From an uncultured Clostridia bacterium (GTDB taxonomy: Bacteria > Bacillota > Clostridia > Oscillospirales > Acutalibacteraceae), in the NCBI GenBank assembly GCA_947567585.1, contig CANONE010000023.1:1-19141 (forward strand): a stretch of DNA of 19,141 nt. The letters run 5' to 3'. This document shows, piece after piece, positions 6,658 through 13,660 of this stretch; the stretch's first letter is position 1; each line of letters begins with the position of its first letter. The notes beneath the pieces were generated by a model. The model was given only the letters and a program-made list of their open reading frames with translations. It ran no database searches and was not told the DNA's origin. The translations under genes and the position numbers were made by a program.

Positions 6658-7377
6658 TTACCCCCTTGCCCCAAACAGCAAGGAGCCCACGCGCACCATA
6701 GTAGCGCCGCATTCGATGGCCTCCCGGAAGTCAGACGACATCCCCATGGAGAGGCAGTCCATATCTACATTATCCATGCTTTTGCCCTTTATGTCAACAT
6801 AATATTGCCGCATACCGGAAAAATAGCGGTTAAGTTCTTTAATATCACTACATATAGGGGGGATTGCCATCAGTCCGGAGACATGGAGGCCGGGAAAAAC
6901 CCGTATTTCGTCCAAGAATTCCAATAAAGCGTCCGGGTCCACCCCACCCTTATTGGCTTCCCTGCCAATGTTCACTTCCACCAGCACCTGGGTCACCCGC
7001 CCTGCCCGCTGGCTGAGTCTGGATATCTCTCCGGCCAGCTTCACACTGTCCACCGACTGAATGCAGCTGACCTTCCCGATTAAATACTTTACCTTATTGG
7101 TTTGCAGCTGGCCGATAAACTGTAGATCCCGGCCAGCCAGCTCTAAGCTCTCATATTTATCCAAAAGCTCCTGTACCCGGTTCTCCCCGATGTGGACCAG
7201 CCCGGAGCCCAGCGCGTGGTTAATCAGCTCCACCGGCACGGTTTTGGTGGCCGCCAGCAGGGTAATCTCTTCCGGCTTCCGGCCGGCCTTATCCGCCGCC
7301 TTGGCAATTTCCTCCATAACCCACCGGAAGTTTTCATCAAAAGCAGCGCAGCGTTCAGTGAACAATTTTTCCGTCAT
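6658..7377 (-). CDS. yggS: YggS/PLPBP-family pyridoxal-phosphate homeostasis protein
   Basis: The 239-residue protein is a single-domain alanine-racemase-fold PLP carrier that buffers pyridoxal phosphate and affects amino-acid homeostasis; it has no known catalytic reaction. Lys45 in LLAATKTVP is the PLP-binding lysine. Further signatures are HIGENRVQELLDKY, FIGQLQTNKVKYL, VEVNIGREANKGG, SGLMAIPP, and LSMGMSSDFREAIECGATMVRVG, the phosphate-binding end. The ATG is preceded by GGAGG about 11 bases upstream and overlaps the upstream HlyD-like gene by 23 bases, so translation is probably coupled. Position directly before sepF is the conserved arrangement (ylmE in Bacillus). Confidence 0.95.
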   Translation of the reverse strand: MTEKLFTERCAAFDENFRWVMEEIAKAADKAGRKPEEITLLAATKTVPVELINHALGSGLVHIGENRVQELLDKYESLELAGRDLQFIGQLQTNKVKYLIGKVSCIQSVDSVKLAGEISRLSQRAGRVTQVLVEVNIGREANKGGVDPDALLEFLDEIRVFPGLHVSGLMAIPPICSDIKELNRYFSGMRQYYVDIKGKSMDNVDMDCLSMGMSSDFREAIECGATMVRVGSLLFGARG

Positions 7378-8680
7378 ATAAATCAGTGCCTCCTACAACC
7401 ACTTCGTCGTATAGCTGCACCGTCCGCTCCGTCACCAGCATGGCTTCTTCCTCTTCGTTAAGCTGGGTTTTACACACGGCATAGCCATTGACATTCTTTT
7501 CCGTAAATACCTGCACAAACTCTAACCGCTCTCCATACAGCACATAGACGCCCTTTACATTCTCCTGGACGCGGGTGGTCTCGTTTCCCTCGCCGTCCGT
7601 CTGTGTGTATTCCACATCGCAAAAGCGCAGCGCTTTCTCATTTACCAGCACGCCCTCATAATTTTTTACGTTGATCTGCACAGCCTCATTGCGCACAGTG
7701 GCAATGTCCGCGTCCATATAGGTACATTCCAGCACAACGGCGGTTTTGCCTGTTTCAGGATCCCGGTTGGTTTTTTCTATCACCCGGGCAGGGATGGTTT
7801 CGGCGCTGGCAAAAGGCACGTCCAGGCTGACGTCCTCTACGCCCTCGAACTTAATCATACTGGTATCGTCCAGATTGCACACCAGGTACCACTTGAAATC
7901 CAGACAAATTTTCCCTACGGCAGACTGGTTCCCGGCGCCTTGCTTCATTGCCAGCAGTTCCTCTACCTTCGCGGGGGTGATGTCCTTCACGTCATCCACG
8001 TCCATCACATTTTCAAAGCCGTCGGTGGAGCCGATAAAGTATCCTGCCTCCGGGGCCTCTAAGCTGCCCACCGCCTGACCGGACCGCGCGGCCAGCTGCT
8101 CCCGCTCCAATTTCAGCTCTGAAACTCTCTGGGCATAGTCTTCTGTGCTCTCATCTCCCGCAATCACCTGCTTGCGGCTGAGGGATTTTAGCAAATCCTC
8201 CTTAATATCCGCAACGCCGGAAAAGTTATTTTTCTGCAAATGGGTGAGCACGTCTCCCAGGTCTCCGTAAATCTGCGATCCAATGGCGGCCGGCGTGGAC
8301 GCGTAGTAATCAATGGGCTGGGAGAGTGCCGATAAGCTCTCAATCTCCCGGTCCAAACGGTCCATCTTATTTTTTGCGGCCGCGTCGCTCTCGCTGAGAT
8401 ATACCTCGGCTATCACCCCGCCCTTGGAAACCCGGGTGCCATTGGCCACCCGGTAATTTAAGACGCCGCTATAATTCTGATTGATGACGCTTTCTTCCCG
8501 AATGGCAAAGCCCTGCGCTTGCAGTGAATCAGAAACCTGGCCGTACATGGCGGTTTCGGTTCTAATCTCTCTTCCATTGTGGCTATCCGCCTGCCGGTTG
8601 ACCACAAAGAACCCCGCGTATATAAGCACCAGCAAGGAGATACAGACCAGCACGATCCCTCGAAACTTTTTAAAATCCAA
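7355..8680 (-). CDS. HlyD-like membrane-anchored protein (membrane-fusion type) at head of division cluster
   Basis: The 441-residue protein has one N-terminal membrane anchor (about residues 8-28, GIVLVCISLLVLIYAGFFVV) and a large extracellular part. Residues about 60-95 look like half of a barrel-sandwich hybrid (NYSGVLNYRVANGTRVSKGG, VIAEVYLSESDAA), followed by short helical hairpin segments and a second half (LEAPEAGYFIGSTDG), as in HlyD-type adaptors. No transporter or outer-membrane partner is encoded nearby and the cell is Gram-positive, so an export role is doubtful. It precedes yggS and sepF, suggesting an envelope or division task; that is inference. The TTG start is supported by AAGGAGG seven bases upstream. 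It lies 18 bases after miaA. Confidence 0.78.
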   Translation of the reverse strand: MDFKKFRGIVLVCISLLVLIYAGFFVVNRQADSHNGREIRTETAMYGQVSDSLQAQGFAIREESVINQNYSGVLNYRVANGTRVSKGGVIAEVYLSESDAAAKNKMDRLDREIESLSALSQPIDYYASTPAAIGSQIYGDLGDVLTHLQKNNFSGVADIKEDLLKSLSRKQVIAGDESTEDYAQRVSELKLEREQLAARSGQAVGSLEAPEAGYFIGSTDGFENVMDVDDVKDITPAKVEELLAMKQGAGNQSAVGKICLDFKWYLVCNLDDTSMIKFEGVEDVSLDVPFASAETIPARVIEKTNRDPETGKTAVVLECTYMDADIATVRNEAVQINVKNYEGVLVNEKALRFCDVEYTQTDGEGNETTRVQENVKGVYVLYGERLEFVQVFTEKNVNGYAVCKTQLNEEEEAMLVTERTVQLYDEVVVGGTDLYDGKIVH

Positions 8681-8698
8681 GCTTACGCCTCCTTTCCT

Positions 8699-9652
8699 CT
8701 AGATAAAGCCTTCCTCCCGCATAGCTTGCAGAATCGTGGAAAGCGCCTCCTGCACGCCGCCTAAATCATCCATGTATAGGAACCTGGCCACGGGTTCGCG
8801 GCTGAACCAGGTTAGCTGCCTCTTGGCATAGCGCCGGCTTTCCCGTTTGATATTCTCCACCGCCTCGCTTAAACCCATGGTCCCCGCAAAGTACGGAAAG
8901 AGCTCCTTATATCCAATGGACTGTGCCGCCGTAGGCAGCGAAACCGCCTCCCTGCAATACTCGTAAAACCGCTGCGCCTCCTGCAAAAGCCCCTCTTCCA
9001 GCATCCGGTCCACCCGCCTATTAATGCGGTCGTAAAGAGCTTGCCGGGAACGGAAAACTGGACAGAACTGTAGGTACCGGTACCGGCTCTCCGCCAGCCG
9101 GGAGCGTGCCGCCTGAGCGGAAAAAGGCTCTCCGCTGAGGATGCAGTACTCCAAAGCCCGCAGCACCCGCTTTACATTGTGCGGATGAATCTCCGCCGCG
9201 GCCTGGGGGTCCAGCCGTTTTAGGCGGTTATACATCTCCTCAGGGCCTCGTTCTTGCGTCTCGTTCAAAAGGCTTTCCCGCAAGGAGGCGTCCCGGCAGT
9301 CTTCCCGGAAAGAAAAACCTCTGAGCAGCGACCGGGCATAAAGCCCTGTCCCCCCTACCAGCACCGGAAGCTTCTCCCGAAGGTGAATCTCCCTCACCGT
9401 CTTTTCCGCCAAGGCCACATAGTCTGAAACGCTAAAAGCCTGATCCCAGCCTAGAAAGCCCACCAGATGGTGGGGGGCCTGGGCCTGTTCTTCCCGGGTG
9501 GGCTGAGCGGTGCCAATTTCCAAGCCCCGATAGACCTGCATAGAATCGCAGGAAACAATTTCTCCCCCTATTTCCCGGGCAAGAGCGGCGCCCAGCGCGG
9601 ATTTTCCAGTGGCGGTAGGGCCCGTGATAGCAATTACCAGAGGTTTCTCCAT
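8699..9652 (-). CDS. miaA: tRNA dimethylallyltransferase
   Basis: MiaA transfers a dimethylallyl group from DMAPP to N6 of adenosine 37 in tRNAs reading codons beginning with U. The 317-residue protein starts MEKPLVIAITGPTATGKSAL, with the P-loop at residues 11-18. The substrate motif SCDSMQVYRGLEIGTAQP (Asp36), the HHLVG stretch, VLVGGTGLYARSLLRG, and TAAQSIGYKEL toward the C-terminus are all family hallmarks, as is the tail KRESRRYAKRQLTWFSRE. The open frame extends upstream to 9718, but the ATG at 9652, one base after the mutL stop and 8 bases after GGGAG, is the correct start. MiaA works with MiaB, whose gene begins this window's transcription order. Confidence 0.97.
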   Translation of the reverse strand: MEKPLVIAITGPTATGKSALGAALAREIGGEIVSCDSMQVYRGLEIGTAQPTREEQAQAPHHLVGFLGWDQAFSVSDYVALAEKTVREIHLREKLPVLVGGTGLYARSLLRGFSFREDCRDASLRESLLNETQERGPEEMYNRLKRLDPQAAAEIHPHNVKRVLRALEYCILSGEPFSAQAARSRLAESRYRYLQFCPVFRSRQALYDRINRRVDRMLEEGLLQEAQRFYEYCREAVSLPTAAQSIGYKELFPYFAGTMGLSEAVENIKRESRRYAKRQLTWFSREPVARFLYMDDLGGVQEALSTILQAMREEGFI

Positions 9653-9653
9653 T

Positions 9654-11546
9654 CTATATTCTCCCAAATTGTTTCTCAATTTCCCTGCGGTCCAGCAAAA
9701 TATAGACCGGACGGCCATGGGGGCAATAGCGAACCTGAGGGCTGCGTTCCAATTCCAAAGCCAGAGAAATCAGCTCCTGACGGCTTGTACGGTCCCCTGC
9801 CTTTACAGCTGCGCGGCAGGCTACATTGTGGTAAACCCAATCCATGTGGGCGGTGGTTATCTCCGTCCTGCACCCGGCCAGATAGCCCGCAATCTCCATT
9901 ACAGCGCAGGCGGCATCCTGGCCGTCTAAGAGCAGAGGGGCAGCGCGCACCAGCACAGTCCCCGCGCCAAAGTCCGAGACCTCAAAACCCGCTTGGCTTA
10001 AGGCGTCCAGATGGCTTAATACGGCTGAATACTCCTCTTTTTCCAGATTAACCGCCACAGGCTCCAAAAGCGCCTGGGCATCCGCTCCAAAATGGCCGGC
10101 CTTTAATCGTTCGTAGAGCAGCCTCTCATGGGCGGCGTGCTTATCAATAAACATGAGCTGGTCCGCGCTATATTCCACAATGATATAGGTCCCAAAGGCT
10201 TCCCCCAATATACGGTTATGAATATCTGGTAAAGCTTTTAGCTTTACAGCAGCGGCCGGTTTTTCGTCATGCTCCGCTAAAGCCTCGCCTGCTTCCTTTC
10301 TTGTCCGCCGGTCTAATGATCTTTTGGCTCTTCCCGCGCCGGAAGCGCCTGGAAAGTCCGGCTGAAGCGGCGCCTCCAACACTCGCAGAATCGGGTCCGG
10401 CAGCGTGAAATCCTGGAAAGCCGGCAAGGCGCTGTCCCGCAGCGTCAATGTGGGCCTTGGGGCTGGTAAATCAGGAAAAACGGTCTGCTCTTTCTTTTCC
10501 GGAACCGGCGCGTAGGGGGAAACTACGGGCTTTCTAATCTCCATAGCCTTGGGCCGGTCTCCCTGTTCCAAGGCGGAGCGCACCGCGTGATAGACCGCGT
10601 CAAAGACAGGCCGCTCATTGACAAAGCGCACTTCCAGCTTGGCCGGATGGATGTTGACGTCCACCGCCCCGGGAGAAATCTGGATGTGCAGCACGCAGGC
10701 AGGAAACTTTCCCACCATAATGGACCCTTTGTAGGCTTCCTCCACTGCGGCGGCCGCCGTCCGGCTGCGGATAAAGCGCCCGTTGATAAAGAAATTCTGC
10801 ATGCTGCGATTGGGGCGGCTCCCGGAGGGCAAGCTGGTAAACCCGCTTACCGATACATGCTCCAACCGGTAATCCACAGGGATCAGAGTGGAGGCGAATT
10901 CCCTTCCATATACCCGGTAAATAGCCGAGGGCAGCTTGCTATCCCCCAAGGTATGCAGCTGCTCCTTCCCATCCCGGATAAACCGAAAGGAAACCTCGGG
11001 ATGGGACAGGGCTAATTTGTCCAGCACCCCCGCCACAGCGTTCCCCTCTGTAACATCTTTTTTCAGAAACTTCATCCGGGCCGGCGTATTGAAAAAAAGG
11101 TCCCGTACCACAATGGTAGCGCCCTGAGGACAGCCCGCCTCTGAAAGAGAGGGCTCTTCCCCGCCGCCGCAAAGGTAGCGGGCGCCCGTGGGCATTCCCT
11201 TGGCCCTGGTCAACAGCTCCACCCGGGCCACCGCCGAAATAGAAGCCAACGCTTCTCCCCGAAAGCCCAAGGTGCCAATGGCGTCCAAGTCTTCCTGCCT
11301 TGCTACCTTGCTGGTGGCATGGCGTAAAAAGGCTAAGGGCACGTCTTCCGGCAATATGCCGCAGCCATTATCCGTAACCCGCATATAGGAAACGCCTCCC
11401 CGGCGTATTTCCACGGTAATGACGCTGGCTCCGGCGTCTACGGCGTTTTCCACCAGCTCTTTGATCACGGCGGAAGGCCGCTCCACCACTTCACCGGCGG
11501 CAATCAGCTCTGCCACCTGTTTTTCCAACACGCGAATTCTTGGCAT
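9654..11546 (-). CDS. mutL: DNA mismatch repair protein MutL
   Basis: MutL is the ATP-dependent matchmaker and, in bacteria without MutH, the nicking endonuclease of mismatch repair. The N-terminal GHKL ATPase is intact: ELVENAVDAGA (ATP-Mg site), DNGCGI, and DAIGTLGFRGEALASISAV. The 630-residue protein has a variable linker (about residues 330-430). The C-terminal domain contains the endonuclease motif DKHAAHERLLYE (Asp468, His470, Glu474, Glu479), where lysine replaces the glutamine of DQHA, plus ACRAAVKAGD and CPHGRP (608-613), so metal-dependent nicking is expected. AAAGGAGG lies six bases before the ATG. mutS is upstream but separated by three genes. Confidence 0.97.
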   Translation of the reverse strand: MPRIRVLEKQVAELIAAGEVVERPSAVIKELVENAVDAGASVITVEIRRGGVSYMRVTDNGCGILPEDVPLAFLRHATSKVARQEDLDAIGTLGFRGEALASISAVARVELLTRAKGMPTGARYLCGGGEEPSLSEAGCPQGATIVVRDLFFNTPARMKFLKKDVTEGNAVAGVLDKLALSHPEVSFRFIRDGKEQLHTLGDSKLPSAIYRVYGREFASTLIPVDYRLEHVSVSGFTSLPSGSRPNRSMQNFFINGRFIRSRTAAAAVEEAYKGSIMVGKFPACVLHIQISPGAVDVNIHPAKLEVRFVNERPVFDAVYHAVRSALEQGDRPKAMEIRKPVVSPYAPVPEKKEQTVFPDLPAPRPTLTLRDSALPAFQDFTLPDPILRVLEAPLQPDFPGASGAGRAKRSLDRRTRKEAGEALAEHDEKPAAAVKLKALPDIHNRILGEAFGTYIIVEYSADQLMFIDKHAAHERLLYERLKAGHFGADAQALLEPVAVNLEKEEYSAVLSHLDALSQAGFEVSDFGAGTVLVRAAPLLLDGQDAACAVMEIAGYLAGCRTEITTAHMDWVYHNVACRAAVKAGDRTSRQELISLALELERSPQVRYCPHGRPVYILLDRREIEKQFGRI

Positions 11547-11583
11547 AGGAACCTCCTTTCCCAGAATTTCCCCTGCCGTTGGG

Positions 11584-12207
11584 CTATTTTACCGGCGGCT
11601 TCCATGGGGGCGAATCCAGCAAGGTTGTCCGCCCGATATCTGGCAAAACATCGTACACAGAACAGCCCATGCGGCTTTCAAAATCCGCTTTTATGGCAAA
11701 AAAACGGTCCCAACGGGCCAAGGTGTTCTCTTCCAAGCCATATCGCCTAGCCACATCCAACAAACGCTTTTCCAATATGCAGAAGCCAATATCCTGGGCC
11801 AGTCCATCGCAAAGCTGAATAAGCCGGTCATAATCGTCCGCCTGACAATGGAGAATGTAGTCTTTTATCATAGCCTCTTCCGGGCCTTCCGGCTCCTTGT
11901 TCCATTCCTCCGCCATCAGCGGATAGGAATGGGTCATGCAGATTCTCGCCACCTCCGGCCAACCCTGCCCTATGGCATAGCGGTATCCCTCCACAATGTG
12001 CCGGGGAATGCTGACCACGCCAACCCGCCGTCCAATATCGTGGAGGATCCCCAGCACCCGCGCCTTTTCAGGGTCCATGCCCGGGATCCTCTTTGCGATA
12101 TTCCCCGCAGCCAGCCCCGCATTTTCCGAATGCAGGATCCAGGGGCCGGGATTCAAGCCGCTGGCCTCTTTTAGGTGAGCCAAAGCTGTTTTTACGTCTG
12201 GCCGCAT
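11584..12207 (-). CDS. HD-domain phosphohydrolase-like protein
   Basis: The 207-residue protein has the HD metal-binding pattern: His26 (ILHSENAG), His56-Asp57 (LGILHDIGR) and Asp134 (LCDGLAQ), with another histidine at MTHSYP. HD proteins are metal-dependent phosphohydrolases acting on nucleotides or cyclic nucleotides; the substrate cannot be read here. Its compact size with no sensor domain suggests a stand-alone enzyme. The ATG has GAGGTGA seven bases upstream. A promoter-like TTTACA-17-TATAGT ends immediately before the ATG. It sits between the ParB-like gene (39-base gap) and mutL (37-base gap), all on one strand. Family assignment is good; function is unknown. Confidence 0.85.
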   Translation of the reverse strand: MRPDVKTALAHLKEASGLNPGPWILHSENAGLAAGNIAKRIPGMDPEKARVLGILHDIGRRVGVVSIPRHIVEGYRYAIGQGWPEVARICMTHSYPLMAEEWNKEPEGPEEAMIKDYILHCQADDYDRLIQLCDGLAQDIGFCILEKRLLDVARRYGLEENTLARWDRFFAIKADFESRMGCSVYDVLPDIGRTTLLDSPPWKPPVK

Positions 12208-12246
12208 ACTATATCACCTCGCAAAAGTGTTGTAAAGTAGCTTAGC

Positions 12247-12879
12247 TTACTCGCCGGCTTCTTCCTGCCGGCAATTTGCAAAAAACTCGTCGCAAAAGCG
12301 GTTCCACTTTACCTCATACTCCGAATGTGGGATAATGGGCAGGTCATACGGAGAAAACACGCCCCGGTTTCGCGCTTCTTCCACAAAGTTTTCCACATAA
12401 TCTCCGCCTCCGGTGAAAAAGGCGAAAACCATATCGATCCCTTGCTTTACAGCCGCCGCCAAACGCGTATGTCCATCCAGCGAGACCAACCGCCCACAGC
12501 TTTCCACCACAGGAATCACAATGTCCTTTGAACCAGTGATAAAGGTCTCAACCGCCGCTAGTTTTTCCTGGTCCACGAAGAACTGAGAGGGTTGCAAGTC
12601 TTGGAGCTTTACAGGAAATCTGTTCACAGCCGGAAACTCCGCCAGCAGGGCTCCTTCTTTGTCAAAGAACCGGCAGATATGCTCCGCGTAAAAGCGGAAG
12701 TCTTCTATCAGCTGTGGATAAAACTCCCGCGCCTCTCCGCAGACCACCGCTTCCTGCGGCCCGGCAATCTCCACCTGGCAGGGAACGCCATTTACCAAAA
12801 AAGCGCCGTGCTGCCGGAGTATCACTGGAGAAAAACGGCTGTCTTTATAGGAATTCACACGCTCTATCTCTGGTTCCAC
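12247..12879 (-). CDS. ParB/sulfiredoxin-fold protein with DGHTR motif
   Basis: The 210-residue product contains, in its C-terminal half, the layout of a ParB/Srx fold: LQPSQFFVDQEKLAAVETFI, a strand IVIPVVESCGRLVSL, then DGHTRLAAA (Asp135-Arg139), which corresponds to the nucleotide-binding DGHxR/GERR loop. The first half has no domain I recognise. This fold includes partition CTPases, sulfiredoxin and free-serine kinases; the cysteine of sulfiredoxin (GCHR) is absent here, and there is no helix-turn-helix, so it is not a partition protein. I chose the GTG at 12879, one base after the methyltransferase stop, with AAGGAGAG at good spacing; a longer frame to 12951 would overlap that gene. Small-molecule or protein phosphotransfer is possible but unproven. 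Confidence 0.75.
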   Translation of the reverse strand: MEPEIERVNSYKDSRFSPVILRQHGAFLVNGVPCQVEIAGPQEAVVCGEAREFYPQLIEDFRFYAEHICRFFDKEGALLAEFPAVNRFPVKLQDLQPSQFFVDQEKLAAVETFITGSKDIVIPVVESCGRLVSLDGHTRLAAAVKQGIDMVFAFFTGGGDYVENFVEEARNRGVFSPYDLPIIPHSEYEVKWNRFCDEFFANCRQEEAGE

Positions 12880-12880
12880 A

Positions 12881-13639
12881 CTAGCTCTCCTTAACAGACC
12901 GCGTGGCCAAATAGCAAGGAATATTGTGCTCAAAAAACACGCCTTCGCCATTGGTGTCTTCGTACAGATGGGTCAGCCGAAAGCCTGCTTCCAATTGCCC
13001 GCCTATCTGCTCCTCCATGGTATGGGAGAACTGTACGCCGTCGTCTTCCGCCTCCATCTGCCGCATAAGTTCCGGATCCTTCAGCGGGTCAAAGGGGAAG
13101 GTACACATTTGAGAGCGGTCCTTTTCATCTACAAACAGGAAGTTCATCCCGTTGTCCAGACCGGAAAGCAGGACTCCCCCTGGCGCCAGTACTCGGAAGC
13201 ATTCTTTAAAAATCGGCTTTACCTCCTGCACATAGCAGTTGGAAACCGGGTGGAAGATCAGGTCGAACTCCCCGTCCGCAAAAGGCAGAGGCTTGGTCAT
13301 GTCCCCTCGGATGATCCGGATATCATAACCCTCTCTTTGGGCCACCATCCTCTCGCTTTCCAACTGCCGGGGGGAATAGTCAAACACAGTGCATTCCGCC
13401 CCCAGCGCCGCGAAAATCGGCATCTGCTGTCCGCCGCCGCTGGCAAGCCCCAGCACCCGCTTGCCCCGAAGCTCCCCAAACCACTCTTGGGGGACGGGCT
13501 TGGTAGGGGTCAATAGCATCCGCCACCGGCCCTGCAGCGCCTCTAAATACTCCTCATGGGAGGTGGGAATTCCCCACTCCCAGCCGCCCTCCACCCAGCT
13601 GTCGATGGTGCGGGCGTTTATATCCTGATAATTTTCCAT
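12881..13639 (-). CDS. Class I SAM-dependent methyltransferase
   Basis: The 252-residue protein has a Rossmann-type methyltransferase core: motif I VLGLASGGGQQ (residues 62-72), the acidic residue at the end of strand 2 (VFDYS, Asp87), GDMTKPLPFADGEFDLIF, and FRVLAPGGVLL after the fourth helix. The Trp-rich N-terminus (SWVEGGWEWGIP) may help close the active site. It resembles small-molecule methyltransferases of the Methyltransf_11 group, with no rRNA- or DNA-recognition domain visible; the substrate is unknown. AGAAGGG is six bases before the ATG. It is one base upstream of the ParB-like gene and 21 bases downstream of mutS, so the three genes are likely cotranscribed. Confidence 0.88.
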   Translation of the reverse strand: MENYQDINARTIDSWVEGGWEWGIPTSHEEYLEALQGRWRMLLTPTKPVPQEWFGELRGKRVLGLASGGGQQMPIFAALGAECTVFDYSPRQLESERMVAQREGYDIRIIRGDMTKPLPFADGEFDLIFHPVSNCYVQEVKPIFKECFRVLAPGGVLLSGLDNGMNFLFVDEKDRSQMCTFPFDPLKDPELMRQMEAEDDGVQFSHTMEEQIGGQLEAGFRLTHLYEDTNGEGVFFEHNIPCYLATRSVKES

Positions 13640-13660
13640 TGTTTTCCCTTCTTCAAATTA

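Noticed and set aside
11419..12174. 251-codon plus-strand open frame
   Set aside because: It is antisense to the N-terminus of mutL and to the HD gene, both with clear motifs; composition is that of a reverse-frame shadow.
12440..12500. DGHTR protein as sulfiredoxin or as a chromosome-partition ParB
   Set aside because: The catalytic cysteine of sulfiredoxin is missing, and there is no helix-turn-helix or dimerisation domain of ParB; no parA or parS-like site nearby.
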